Part shown: one piece after another, positions 27,801-37,934 of the stretch | Layout: each line of letters begins with the position of its first letter | Numbering within the stretch: position 1 is the first letter of the stretch | Source of the DNA: an uncultured Bacteroidales bacterium | GTDB lineage: Bacteria; Bacteroidota; Bacteroidia; Bacteroidales; Paludibacteraceae | Reading direction: 5' to 3' | Assembly (NCBI GenBank): GCA_946404495.1 | Contig: CAMJDT010000005.1 | Span: 1 to 64,000, forward strand | DNA length: 64,000 nucleotides | Notes under the pieces: generated by a model | Database searches by the model: none | The model's input: only the letters and a program-made list of their open reading frames with translations | Told to the model about the DNA's origin: nothing | Position numbers and translations under genes: made by a program

Positions 27801-28880
27801 TTACTTAACCACAGTAGCGGGGCAGAGCTTTTCGCGGATCTTGATGTAGATAACCGTGTCGGGCTCTTTGTAAGCTATCTTCACGTATCCCATGCCTATG
27901 CCCTGTTTCGTATTGGGCAACATGATACCGGATGTTACGTTACCGATTACTTCGCCCTCGGCGTTGCATATCTCGTATCCATTACGCGGAATAGCGCGCT
28001 CCTGCATGATGAAGTGCACGAGTTTGCGGGTCAGACCCTGCTCTTTCTGCTTCAGAAGGAACTCCTTATCGATGAAGTCTTTGGCGTTGAGCTTGGTGAT
28101 CCAACCCAATCCTGCTTCCAGCGGCGACGTGGTATCGTCGATGTCGTGACCGTAGAGGCAGAACCATTTCTCGAGACGTAGACTGTCGCGGGCACCCAAT
28201 CCGATAGGAGCCAGGTCGAAATCTTTACCTACTTCGAACAGTGCATCCCAGATCTGCTTGCCGTACTCCTTCGGGAAATACAACTCAAATCCGCCTGCTC
28301 CCGTGTAACCCGTGTTACTCAAAATGACACCCGGTACACCTGCGAAACTCCACTCACGGAAGCTATAGTACGGGATCGCGCTCAGTTCGGCATCCGTCAA
28401 CTTCTGCAGCATCTCCGTTGCCTTCGGACCTTGTACGGCGAGTTGACCGTATTTGTCGCTGGCATTCTCGAGCGATACGTTGAAGCGCGCGTCGTTGTGT
28501 TGGTTGACCCAAGCCCAGTCTTTGTCGATATTGCCGGCATTAACTACGAGCAGGTACTTGGTGGTGGAATACATATATAGAATAAGGTCATCCACAATAC
28601 CGCCTTTTCCGTTCGGGAAGCAGGTGTATTGCGCCTTGCCGGCTTCCAGTTTCGATACGTCATTAGAGGTGATGTACTGCAGGAAATCCAAGGCTTTTTC
28701 GCCTTTTACCCAAAACTCACCCATATGACTAACGTCAAACACACCTACGCCTTCGCGTACGATCATGTGCTCACGATTGATGCCTGTCGGATACTGAATA
28801 GGCATGTTAAAACCAGCAAAATCTGCCATCTTAGCGCCCAACGCAATGTGGGTTGCTGTAAACGGTGTTTCTTTCAACAT
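27801..28880 (-). CDS. gcvT: Glycine cleavage system T protein
   Basis: [35 protein letters not shown]. Confidence 0.96.
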   Translation of the reverse strand: MLKETPFTATHIALGAKMADFAGFNMPIQYPTGINREHMIVREGVGVFDVSHMGEFWVKGEKALDFLQYITSNDVSKLEAGKAQYTCFPNGKGGIVDDLILYMYSTTKYLLVVNAGNIDKDWAWVNQHNDARFNVSLENASDKYGQLAVQGPKATEMLQKLTDAELSAIPYYSFREWSFAGVPGVILSNTGYTGAGGFELYFPKEYGKQIWDALFEVGKDFDLAPIGLGARDSLRLEKWFCLYGHDIDDTTSPLEAGLGWITKLNAKDFIDKEFLLKQKEQGLTRKLVHFIMQERAIPRNGYEICNAEGEVIGNVTSGIMLPNTKQGIGMGYVKIAYKEPDTVIYIKIREKLCPATVVK

Positions 28881-28919
28881 AGTATTTTGATTTTATAAAA
28901 AATTATTTATCTGTTTTGT

Positions 28920-30149
28920 TTACTTCGCCATCTCTGCGATTTGAATTACCACTTCCATTGCTTTCTCCATACTTGGGATCGGCAGGTACTCAAATCGGCT
29001 GTGGAAATTCATGCCGCCGGTGAAGATATTGGGGCAGGGTAGGTTCATGAAACTGAGCCGTGCGCCGTCCGTGCCGCCGCGAATAGGTTGCACCTTAGGC
29101 GTAACGCCTACCGCCTTCATCGCCTCTTTCGCCAAGTCAATCACCTGCTCGTGGTCGCGCATGATTTCCAGCATGTTGTAGTACTGATCCTTGATCTCGG
29201 CTTCTACCGTTCCTTCGCCATATTCGCGGTTGAGGATAGCCACCATCTCTTCGATGCAGGCCTTACGTGCCTCAAAGTGCTCGCGATCGTGGTCACGGAT
29301 GATATAATTGAGTACTGTCTCCTCTACCGATCCTTGCATGCCGATCAGGTGGAAGAATCCCTCGTATGCCTGCGTATGAGCGGGCGTTTCGTCGGGCGGA
29401 AGCAGGTACATGAAGCGGTTGGCAATCAGCTGCGAATTCTTCATCTTCTTATACCCGTAACCTGGATGTACGTTCACACCGTGGAAGGTGATTTTCGCCT
29501 TTGCGGCGTTGAAGTTTTCGTATTCTAACTCTCCGATTGCACCGCCGTCTATGGTATAAGCAAAGTCAGCACCGAATTTCGCTACATCAAAATGGTCGGG
29601 GCCTTCTCCTATTTCTTCGTCTGGCGTGAAGCCGACGCGTATCTTACCGTGCTTGATTTCGGGGTGCTGAATCAGGTATTCCATTGCACTCACAATAGCT
29701 GCAACTCCGGCTTTATCGTCCGCGCCCAACAGCGTCGTTCCGTCCGTCACGATGATATCTTGCCCCTGATAGTCCAATATCTCGGGATACGCTTTGGCCT
29801 CCAATACGATGTTTTCAGCCTCATTTAGGACGATGTCTTTGCCGTCAAATGCGCGCACGATCCTTGCTTTTACATGCTCGCCCGATGCATCCGGTGCGGT
29901 ATCCATATGTGCGATAAAACCGATAGTCGGTATCCGCTTATCGTTACTTGGCAACGTTGCCATTACATATCCGTTCTCATCCAAACTGACATCTTCCAAG
30001 CCGAGATGCATGAGTTCATCTCTCAGATAGCGTGCTAAATCCAACTGACGTTCCGTACTCGGGGTTCTACCCGTCGTATCATCCGAGGTCGTCCAGATGC
30101 TGACGTACTTCAGAAATCGTTCCACGAGCTTACTATTCTCCTCTTTCAT
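28920..30149 (-). CDS. pepT: Peptidase T
   Basis: [43 protein letters not shown]. Confidence 0.96.
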   Translation of the reverse strand: MKEENSKLVERFLKYVSIWTTSDDTTGRTPSTERQLDLARYLRDELMHLGLEDVSLDENGYVMATLPSNDKRIPTIGFIAHMDTAPDASGEHVKARIVRAFDGKDIVLNEAENIVLEAKAYPEILDYQGQDIIVTDGTTLLGADDKAGVAAIVSAMEYLIQHPEIKHGKIRVGFTPDEEIGEGPDHFDVAKFGADFAYTIDGGAIGELEYENFNAAKAKITFHGVNVHPGYGYKKMKNSQLIANRFMYLLPPDETPAHTQAYEGFFHLIGMQGSVEETVLNYIIRDHDREHFEARKACIEEMVAILNREYGEGTVEAEIKDQYYNMLEIMRDHEQVIDLAKEAMKAVGVTPKVQPIRGGTDGARLSFMNLPCPNIFTGGMNFHSRFEYLPIPSMEKAMEVVIQIAEMAK

Positions 30150-30184
30150 GGTTTTCTATGTTTGGCGTTTATTGTTTCAGCGCA

Positions 30185-30216
30185 CAAAGGTACAATTTTT
30201 TTTTGGATAATCCAAA
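30185..30216 (-). promoter_or_regulatory. Promoter for pepT with palindrome at -33
   Basis: TACCTTTG preceded by perfect palindrome TTTGGATWATCCAAA (30202-30216). Confidence 0.7.
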
Positions 30217-30392
30217 TTATTCTTGGAAATAATCATTTTTTGCCATGCAAAATGACTACTTTTTTTCTTAAACGCTTGTGAAATCGTATTTTTTGCGGTA
30301 AAAACTAATGTTTTAGTGTCATGAATGCATTTTATCATAGGGTAGAGGCAAAATGAGATTTTTATGAATTTGAGTAAAAAAATGCTTTTTTA

Positions 30393-30425
30393 TTTGCATA
30401 TGTCAAAAAAAAGCTGTACCTTTGC
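30393..30425 (+). promoter_or_regulatory. Promoter for 30444 gene/acyl-CoA ligase
   Basis: TTTGCATATGTCAAAAAAAAGCTGTACCTTTGC. Confidence 0.78.
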
Positions 30426-30443
30426 ACGCTAATTTGAAAAATT

Positions 30444-30869
30444 ATGACAACACGAGGAAAAGTTTTTACCTGGCTGACAGTTATTGTACTGCTTGTATTG
30501 GCCGGATATGTGTACGTAAAGTTCTGCTATGTATATAGCGAAGGTATTAACGAGGGAGACATCAATTACTTCCAGAAAGAGGGTTTTATCTTCAAGACCT
30601 ACGAGGGAAAGATGATCCAAACCGGATACAACAGCAAGAGTGCGCAGAACACGATTCAATCTAATGAGTTCCACTTTTCGGTAGCTGACGAGCGGGTGGC
30701 TCAATCGCTAATCGAGGCTCCCAGTCGTCAGGTTAAATTGCATTGGAAGCGCTACCTCGGTACGCTGCCCTGGAGAGGCAACAGCCAATTCGTGGTAGAC
30801 AGTGTCATCGTATCTAGGAACACTCCTGTAGAGGGTGATCCGTTCCCGGATGTTCCTTCTATGAATTAG
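30444..30869 (+). CDS. Conserved small membrane protein, unknown function
   Basis: N-terminal TM helix; 141 aa. Confidence 0.75.
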   Translation: MTTRGKVFTWLTVIVLLVLAGYVYVKFCYVYSEGINEGDINYFQKEGFIFKTYEGKMIQTGYNSKSAQNTIQSNEFHFSVADERVAQSLIEAPSRQVKLHWKRYLGTLPWRGNSQFVVDSVIVSRNTPVEGDPFPDVPSMN

Positions 30870-30899
30870 GATAACTAAAATTTGATTTCAATAATAAGA

Positions 30900-32594
30900 A
30901 TGTTAAGCGAAGAAAAAAATAATCTTGTTAAGATGTACGAGAACTCGTTCCGCCAGAACTGGGAATTGCCGGCACTGACGGATTGGGGAACCACAAATAC
31001 GCTGAGTTACGGTGAGTTGGCTACTCAGATTGCGCGCTTACATGTGCTATTCGAACGCGTAGGCCTGCAAAAAGATGATAAGGTGAGCTTGATGGGTAAG
31101 AATACCTGCAATTGGTGTTCCGTCTATCTGGCTACCGTTACATACGGAGCAATCATCGTACCTATCCTGCAGGATTTTAAGCCGGATGATGCAGTACATA
31201 TTATTAACCACTCGGAGTCGAAGTTACTATTCATCCATGACTCTATTTGGGACGGATTGGAGTTGGAGCAGATTCCTCAGATCGTAGGCGTGTGGTCGCT
31301 GACGAACTATAAGACCTTAGCCGGTCGTATAGATAACGAACTGCTCTCGTGGGAGCAAGCCGGCGAGACACTCAAGGCCCGTTATCCGAAAGGCTATAAC
31401 CGTGACGATGTCCGCTACGATGAGCGTGACAACTCGTGCGTAGCGAGCATTAACTATACGAGCGGTACGACGGGATTCTCGAAGGGTGTAGTGACTCCTG
31501 CTAATGCATTAGCCGGTAATATCCGTTTTGCTATCGATGCGAAACTCTTCTATCGCGAGTGTCGTCAGGTGGCATTCCTGCCTTTGGCGCACTCGTATGG
31601 ATGCGCGATTGATTTCCTGACCACTTTGGTAGCCGGCGGACATATCTATTTGATAGGTCGCACGCCCGCTCCCAAGATCCTATTGAAGGCTTTCCAGGAG
31701 GTTAAACCGACTACGATTCTCTCTGTACCTTTGGTGCTGGAGAAGATCTATCGCAAGCAAATCGTGCCGCAGATAAGTAAGCCACCCGTGAGTTGGGTAC
31801 TCAAGGTGCCGTACTTGGACGAGATTGTACTAAATAAGATTCGTCAGTCGCTTGTAGATGCTTTAGGCGGTGAGTTTAGCATGATGATTATTGGTGGCGC
31901 ACCGCTCAATAGTGAGGTGGAAGCTTTTCTGCATAAGATTAAGTTCCCCCTGGCCGTAGGCTACGGTATGACAGAGTGTGCTCCGCTTATCTCCTTCACG
32001 CCCTGCTTTGGCGATAAGTATGGCACCAACGGATGCAGTTACCGTCCGTACTCCTGCGGTCAGCCGATGAAAGGACAGATGGAAGCTAAGATCGACAATC
32101 CTAATGCTGAGGGAATAGGCGAGATACTTGTGCGCGGTGAGCATACAATGTACGGCTATTATAAGAACGAGGAAGCTACACGTCAAGCCTTCACCGAAGA
32201 CGGATGGCTGCGTACGGGTGATCTCGGTATTATTGATGAGGACGGATATATCTTCATTAAAGGACGTAACAAAACAATGCTCTTAGGCGCCAACGGACAG
32301 AATATCTATCCTGAGGAGATTGAGTCGAAACTCAATAATATGCCCTATGTAATGGAGAGTCTTGTTATTCAGGAGGGAGATTCGCTTGTAGCACTGGTCT
32401 ATCCCGACTTGGAGAATATAGATTCCAGTCATCTGACGCCCGACCAAGTTGAGGCCTTTATGGAGGAGAATCGTAAGAACCTGAACCGTCAGATTGCTTC
32501 TTATGAGCAGATATCCAAGATTCGGCTCTATCCTCATGAGTTTGAGAAAACTCCTAAGAAGAGTATCAAACGTTTCTTGTATACACATAGTTAA
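30900..32594 (+). CDS. AMP-binding acyl-CoA ligase (paralogue of 15014 gene)
   Basis: NYTSGTTGFSKGV, GYGMTECAPLI, GWLRTGDLG. Confidence 0.93.
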   Translation: MLSEEKNNLVKMYENSFRQNWELPALTDWGTTNTLSYGELATQIARLHVLFERVGLQKDDKVSLMGKNTCNWCSVYLATVTYGAIIVPILQDFKPDDAVHIINHSESKLLFIHDSIWDGLELEQIPQIVGVWSLTNYKTLAGRIDNELLSWEQAGETLKARYPKGYNRDDVRYDERDNSCVASINYTSGTTGFSKGVVTPANALAGNIRFAIDAKLFYRECRQVAFLPLAHSYGCAIDFLTTLVAGGHIYLIGRTPAPKILLKAFQEVKPTTILSVPLVLEKIYRKQIVPQISKPPVSWVLKVPYLDEIVLNKIRQSLVDALGGEFSMMIIGGAPLNSEVEAFLHKIKFPLAVGYGMTECAPLISFTPCFGDKYGTNGCSYRPYSCGQPMKGQMEAKIDNPNAEGIGEILVRGEHTMYGYYKNEEATRQAFTEDGWLRTGDLGIIDEDGYIFIKGRNKTMLLGANGQNIYPEEIESKLNNMPYVMESLVIQEGDSLVALVYPDLENIDSSHLTPDQVEAFMEENRKNLNRQIASYEQISKIRLYPHEFEKTPKKSIKRFLYTHS

Positions 32595-32603
32595 ATTGTC
32601 CGA

Positions 32604-33338
32604 ATGAATATCTGTATTGACCAAGGAAACTCACGCACGAAGGTGGCGCTATTCAATGCTGAGGGCAAGGTGGTAAAGAACTTTGTATATAAGTCTTTTA
32701 CCTCGTCTGACGTAGAGCGCCTCTTCAAACTCTATCCGATTACTGACAGTATTATCTCGTCGGTAGTCAATTTGGAGTCAAGTGTGGTCAATACACTCAA
32801 TCGTCTCTCACAACGCTTTGTGCTCTTCGACCACGAGACACCCGTGCCAATCATCAATGACTACGACTCGCCTGCCACGCTTGGCCATGATCGTCTGGCG
32901 GCTGCCGTAGGTGCCAATTACTTGTTGCCGAACGAAAATCTGCTGATCATTGATGCAGGCTCGGCCATTACCTATGATTTCCTCACAGAGGACGGACACT
33001 ACGTAGGCGGTAACATTGCTCCGGGTATCAAGATGCGTTTTACATCGCTGCGTCAGATGACCAAGAAACTGCCGCAAGTGGAGGCTGAGGAGAACGAACT
33101 GATACCTCTTTTTGGTAAAAATACGCGAGATGCTATTGCAGCCGGAGTGATTCGTGGCATAGTTTTTGAAGTAAAAGGATATATGCGTACAGTCGGCGAA
33201 CAAGTGGAACGCTTTCAGACCGTAATAACCGGCGGTAACGCACCTTATATAATAAATAATGTACAAACACCGTTGCGGCACGAACGTCAATTGGTATTGA
33301 TCGGACTGAACCGCATATTGGAATACAACAAGAAATGA
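32604..33338 (+). CDS. coaX: Type III pantothenate kinase
   Basis: IDQGNSRTKVALF; GHDRLAAAVGA; IIDAGSAITYD. Confidence 0.94.
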   Translation: MNICIDQGNSRTKVALFNAEGKVVKNFVYKSFTSSDVERLFKLYPITDSIISSVVNLESSVVNTLNRLSQRFVLFDHETPVPIINDYDSPATLGHDRLAAAVGANYLLPNENLLIIDAGSAITYDFLTEDGHYVGGNIAPGIKMRFTSLRQMTKKLPQVEAEENELIPLFGKNTRDAIAAGVIRGIVFEVKGYMRTVGEQVERFQTVITGGNAPYIINNVQTPLRHERQLVLIGLNRILEYNKK

Positions 33339-34558
33339 CGCTGCAAAAGATAAGATATGTGTTGATAGGCCTCCTTCTGATAGGTGGAGTAGGGCAAAGC
33401 GTGGCGCAGAATGCGACCTCGTCTCCCTCCTCTCGATTTGGATTAGGTGAACTCAACGACAATATCCCCGGTACGTTCCGCGCTATGGGAGGGGTGAGCA
33501 CGGGTATGCGTTCGCGCGTAGCCATCAACCCCTCGCAGCCCGCTTCGTATACAGGCTGTGACACATTGGCCTTTATGATGGATGTAGCCGGTAGCGTGAT
33601 GTGGACCAATTACGGTGATGCGAACGGCAAGAAGAACAAGGCGAACGGTAACTTTGAGTACCTGATGCTGCGTTTCCCGATTTATAGGCGTTATATATCC
33701 TTCTCCGCCGGCGTGATGCCGTACTCAAGTATGGGATATGATTTCGTCTTGACGGGTGCTGTAAGCGGCTACGATTATTCTGTCACGTACTATGGCGAGG
33801 GTAATATCGCGCAAGCCTACGGGGGATTGAGTTTTAATCTCTTTGACTGGGTAGCCCTTGGCGGTAACTTCTATTATATGTTCGGTTCGCTGGAGAATAT
33901 CACGGGACTCACCTTCTCTGACGGTTCTCTTTCATCCACTGTAATGTATCGTTCGATGAGTATATCCTCTTGGCGCGGACGTTATGGCATACAGGCCTTT
34001 CATACTTTCGCCAAGAAACACGACATCGTCCTCGGTGCTATCTTCGAGTCTAAGTTGCCGTTGCGTGGCGAGTACATACAATACGAATTCAATACCTTGG
34101 ACTCCGTCTTGGTTACCAGCGAAGGCTTCGACCTGCCGATGATGTGGGGGGTAGGAGCCAGTTATACGTACGATAACCGTCTCGTTGTAGCATTCGACTA
34201 TACGCAGACCAATTGGGGGGAGGCTCGCTATTTCGGTCAGACAGGTGAGTTGCGCAATAGAGGCAAATATGCCCTCGGTGTTGAATACCGCCATAACCCG
34301 TACGGTCGTAACTATGCAGAACGTGTTCGTTGGCGCGTCGGAGCCTCGCTGCAGGATCCTTATACACCTGCTACATCTGGCAAGGACTTCACCGTTTCGA
34401 TGGGATTTGGTTTCCCGCTCCGCACCTCGGCTACGCTGTTTAACGCTACGGTCGAATATACTCGGCGAACGAGTATGGCAACAGTGCAGGAGAACGTACT
34501 GAAACTGACGCTCAATGCGGCCATCAACGAGACATGGTTTATGAAACGAAAACTTTAA
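33335..34558 (+). CDS. Outer membrane beta-barrel protein
   Basis: Signal peptide; NATSSPSSRFGLGELND; repeated amphipathic strands. Confidence 0.75.
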   Translation: MTLQKIRYVLIGLLLIGGVGQSVAQNATSSPSSRFGLGELNDNIPGTFRAMGGVSTGMRSRVAINPSQPASYTGCDTLAFMMDVAGSVMWTNYGDANGKKNKANGNFEYLMLRFPIYRRYISFSAGVMPYSSMGYDFVLTGAVSGYDYSVTYYGEGNIAQAYGGLSFNLFDWVALGGNFYYMFGSLENITGLTFSDGSLSSTVMYRSMSISSWRGRYGIQAFHTFAKKHDIVLGAIFESKLPLRGEYIQYEFNTLDSVLVTSEGFDLPMMWGVGASYTYDNRLVVAFDYTQTNWGEARYFGQTGELRNRGKYALGVEYRHNPYGRNYAERVRWRVGASLQDPYTPATSGKDFTVSMGFGFPLRTSATLFNATVEYTRRTSMATVQENVLKLTLNAAINETWFMKRKL

Positions 34559-34597
34559 TATATAATATAATAAGGAATAATTAAAACTCTTACAGAT

Positions 34598-36040
34598 ATG
34601 AATACCAAAACGATTGCTATTGCTGTATTGGCGCTGGCTGTTCCGTTTGCCGCGCTCACAGCTAAACCCAAAGATCCGAAGAAAGGGGTTGAAACCAACG
34701 AGGTATCGGCTCAGACCGCACCCGCAGTTTCCGAACCTGAAGAAGAGGCTCCTACCGTAACGGAGGAGTGCGTAGTCAATATGTCGCTCTTTAACGAAAG
34801 CTGCAAGAACAAAATGTTTGCCGAAGCTTACGAACCCTGGTGGAGTGTCTATACCACGTGTCCGAACGCCAACAAGGTCATCTATACGCAAGGCGCTAAG
34901 ATTGTAGATTGGATGTATTCCAACGCCAAGGACGAAGCAGAAAAGGAACGCCTTAGAAACCTCATCATGGAGATGCATGACAAGCGTATCAAATATTTCG
35001 GCGACGATCCGCGTTACCCGCGTGCTTATGTGCTCGGCTTGAAGGGATTGGACTATTGCCAATACTTCGAGAACGACACTCTCAAGTTGCCGGCTTACGC
35101 TTGGCTCAAGGAGTCGATTGAGAAAATCGGTCCCCAATCGCAGATCAACGTACTCGTTAAGTTCTTTGAGGTATCGCACGGTCTGTACCGCTCTGATCCC
35201 GACAAATACGGAGAACAGTATTTGGCAGACTACGCTATAGTGTCCGGCTACCTACAGAAGATATCCGAGGATCCAAAGCATAAGAATGCTTCGGCTGCTG
35301 CGCAACGTAAGGAGTATGTGGAGAACCTCTTCGCTGTATCCGGAGCTGCCAGCTGCGATAAGTTGGATGAACTGTTCGGCCCCTTCGTGGATGAACACGA
35401 GGAGATCATCGATGATCTGATGCGCGTGATTCGTCTCTATCGTCGTGTGGGATGCACAGAGTCAGACGTCTATTTCGAGGCTTCGTCTGATGCCCACAAA
35501 CTGCAACCCACCGAGGAGTCTGCTGCCGGCTGCGCATTTATGTGCCTCAAGAAAGAGGAGTGGGAGAATGCCATCGAGTATTATAAGGAGGCTATCACCC
35601 TCTGCGAAGACCCCGACGATGAAGACATTGCTGATTACTACTATCGCATTGGTATCATCTATTATGACAAGTTGCACCGCTATATGGATGCCCGTACGTA
35701 TGCTAATCGTAGTCTGGACCAGAAAGCCGGACAGGGCCGTTGCTACACGCTTATCGGACTCTGCTATGCTGCCTCCAAGCCCTATTCGGAAGCCGACTAC
35801 GGAGCTGCTAAGGCTGCAATCCTGAATAAGACCGTCTTCTGGGTAGCTGTGGATAAGTTCATCAAGGCGAAGACCATCGATCCCTCTTGCGCAGACGAAG
35901 CTAACAAACTCATCGCGTCCTACTCTAAGTACTTCCCCACCAAGGAAGAGATGTTTGACCTTCCTAATGAGTTCGGTTCGGGTACCTTTACTATAGGCGG
36001 CTGGATCAATGAGAGCACCACTTGTCGTCCTGCTAAGTAG
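34598..36040 (+). CDS. TPR repeat protein with signal peptide
   Basis: DYYYRIGIIYYDKLHRYMDARTYANRSL; helical repeats. Confidence 0.75.
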   Translation: MNTKTIAIAVLALAVPFAALTAKPKDPKKGVETNEVSAQTAPAVSEPEEEAPTVTEECVVNMSLFNESCKNKMFAEAYEPWWSVYTTCPNANKVIYTQGAKIVDWMYSNAKDEAEKERLRNLIMEMHDKRIKYFGDDPRYPRAYVLGLKGLDYCQYFENDTLKLPAYAWLKESIEKIGPQSQINVLVKFFEVSHGLYRSDPDKYGEQYLADYAIVSGYLQKISEDPKHKNASAAAQRKEYVENLFAVSGAASCDKLDELFGPFVDEHEEIIDDLMRVIRLYRRVGCTESDVYFEASSDAHKLQPTEESAAGCAFMCLKKEEWENAIEYYKEAITLCEDPDDEDIADYYYRIGIIYYDKLHRYMDARTYANRSLDQKAGQGRCYTLIGLCYAASKPYSEADYGAAKAAILNKTVFWVAVDKFIKAKTIDPSCADEANKLIASYSKYFPTKEEMFDLPNEFGSGTFTIGGWINESTTCRPAK

Positions 36041-36566
36041 TATAATCCTGCTTGCATCGTGCAGCAAGGATGTGAGATTGAGTGCCGGCGCGGTAGAAGA
36101 CCGTGCCGGCACCCCTGTACTCGATACACGTGATGTCACGACACTCATATCTGACTCTGGTGTCATCCGTTATCGCATCCAGACCGCTGTCTGGCAAATC
36201 TACGATAAGGCGGAACCCGCATACTGGGAGTTCCCTGTCGGTATCTTCCTCGAGCGATTCAACGAAGACCTATCTGTGGATGCCTCGCTGCATGCAGACT
36301 ATGCCATCTATAACCAACCTGATCAACTATGGCGCTTGGACGGTAACGTGCACGCGCTCAACCTCGAGGGAGAGGAGTTCGTGACCGAACAACTCTATTG
36401 GGATCAACGCGCTGAGCAGATCTATACCGATTCGCTCATTACCGTTACCAAGACCTCCTCCGTCATCGTAGGTGTAGGATTCGTCTCTGACCAATCGATG
36501 TCCAAATATACGATTCTGCATCCTACCGGATATTTTCCGATTGATGATGAAGAAGACCGTGAATAA
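36009..36566 (+). CDS. lptC: LPS export periplasmic protein LptC (lipoprotein)
   Basis: Lipobox LLASCS; DSGVIRYRI...WEFPVGIFLERF...LWRLDGNVHALN. Confidence 0.82.
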   Translation: MRAPLVVLLSSIILLASCSKDVRLSAGAVEDRAGTPVLDTRDVTTLISDSGVIRYRIQTAVWQIYDKAEPAYWEFPVGIFLERFNEDLSVDASLHADYAIYNQPDQLWRLDGNVHALNLEGEEFVTEQLYWDQRAEQIYTDSLITVTKTSSVIVGVGFVSDQSMSKYTILHPTGYFPIDDEEDRE

Positions 36567-36585
36567 TTGATAAATCAAGAAGAAT

Positions 36586-37326
36586 ATGCTTTTACAGAAT
36601 AAAACCGCCCTCATTACCGGCGCTGCCCGTGGCATTGGCAAGCAGATCGCGCTCTGCTTTGCTAAGGAGGGTTGTAACATCGCTTTTACCGACCTGGTCA
36701 TAGACGATGTAGCCCGTGCTACGGAGACCGAACTCACAGCACTCGGCATCATCTGCCGTGCCTATGCCTCCGATGCCTCCGACTACGATGCTGCACACGC
36801 TGTGGTAAAGCAAGTTCAGGCCGACTTTGGTCGTATCGATATATTGGTCAACAATGCTGGTATCACCCGCGATTCTCTTCTGCTCCGCATGACCGAACAA
36901 CAATGGGATGCCGTTCTTACGGTCAACCTTAAGTCGGCCTTCAATTTCATTCACTCCGTGGCTCCTATTATGCTGCGCCAACGTGCCGGCTCTATCATCT
37001 CGATGTCATCCGTGGTAGGCCTCAACGGTAATGCCGGTCAGGCTAACTATGCGGCATCCAAGGCCGGTATCATCGCGCTGACCAAATCTACAGCTAAGGA
37101 ACTTGGATCCCGAGGCGTACGCGCGAATGCGATTGCGCCTGGCTATATCCTTACCGACATGACAGCTGCGCTACCCGAAGCCGTACGTGAGGAGTTCGTT
37201 AAGATGATTCCCCTGCACCGAGGCGGTACGCCTCAAGAGGTGGCTAACGTTGCCCTTTTCCTCGCCTCAGACCTCTCGTCTTACGTCTCCGGCGAAGTGA
37301 TTCAGGTTAACGGCGCGATGGCCTAA
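36586..37326 (+). CDS. fabG: 3-oxoacyl-ACP reductase
   Basis: TGAARGIGKQIA, NNAGITRDSLL, YAASKAGI, GYILTDMTAALPE. Confidence 0.94.
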   Translation: MLLQNKTALITGAARGIGKQIALCFAKEGCNIAFTDLVIDDVARATETELTALGIICRAYASDASDYDAAHAVVKQVQADFGRIDILVNNAGITRDSLLLRMTEQQWDAVLTVNLKSAFNFIHSVAPIMLRQRAGSIISMSSVVGLNGNAGQANYAASKAGIIALTKSTAKELGSRGVRANAIAPGYILTDMTAALPEAVREEFVKMIPLHRGGTPQEVANVALFLASDLSSYVSGEVIQVNGAMA

Positions 37327-37353
37327 TCATTGCATGGAATAAATTATAAAAAA

Positions 37354-37381
37354 ATACCCGGCGTATTACAACGTCGGGTAT
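37354..37381. terminator. Bidirectional terminator between convergent genes
   Basis: ATACCCGGCGT-attaca-ACGTCGGGTAT with flanking A/T tracts. Confidence 0.8.
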
Positions 37382-37416
37382 TTTAATTTTATAACAAAAT
37401 TTAAGACAAATATTAT

Positions 37417-37782
37417 TTAACGCTTCACAGCGATTCTTCTCTTTATCGCGATTCCTCCTGCCATCATCAGCGCAAAGAGGAAAAGAATAGTCGGTTCGCC
37501 GATGGGGAATTCGTCTGATTTGCCAGTTTCAGCACCTGTATCAAATCCTCGATTCGGCCCGTTTGGATTGATGTCAATCACCTCATCGTATGTAGTCGAT
37601 GCGATACTCGGTACGGCAGTAGCCCCGATAGGCGACAGATTTCCGGATCCATCTTGCGTCTGGAAGCCCTCAATGTAAGTCTGATCGTACTGCGTACCTT
37701 TGTGGTGCGTACCATATGTCTGAGCAGCCGCCGAAATAGCGACTAATACCATAAAATATGTCAAAAAAACGATTCTTTTCAT
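37417..37782 (-). CDS. Small secreted protein with C-terminal TM/basic tail
   Basis: Signal peptide; C-terminus PIGEPTILFLFALMMAGGIAIKRRIAVKR. Confidence 0.7.
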   Translation of the reverse strand: MKRIVFLTYFMVLVAISAAAQTYGTHHKGTQYDQTYIEGFQTQDGSGNLSPIGATAVPSIASTTYDEVIDINPNGPNRGFDTGAETGKSDEFPIGEPTILFLFALMMAGGIAIKRRIAVKR

Positions 37783-37802
37783 CAATTCAACCAAAATTCG
37801 TT

Positions 37803-37835
37803 GCAAAGGTAGCCTTTTTTTTTGATATATACAAA
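37803..37835 (-). promoter_or_regulatory. Promoter for 37417 gene
   Basis: TTTGTATATATCAAAAAAAAAGGCTACCTTTGC (minus strand). Confidence 0.75.
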
Positions 37836-37861
37836 TATTTTTGCAAAAAAATGAGAAAAAA

Positions 37862-37894
37862 GTTGCATATATGCAATATTTTTTGTAATTTTGC
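37862..37894 (+). promoter_or_regulatory. Promoter for GH13 gene
   Basis: GTTGCATATATGCAATATTTTTTGTAATTTTGC. Confidence 0.7.
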
Positions 37895-37934
37895 GCTCGA
37901 AAAGAGAAAAAATGACTCAAAAACAAAGATACGT

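Noticed and set aside
33932-35179. 415-aa minus-strand ORF
   Set aside because: Spans antisense of two genes with no recognisable domain; no promoter.
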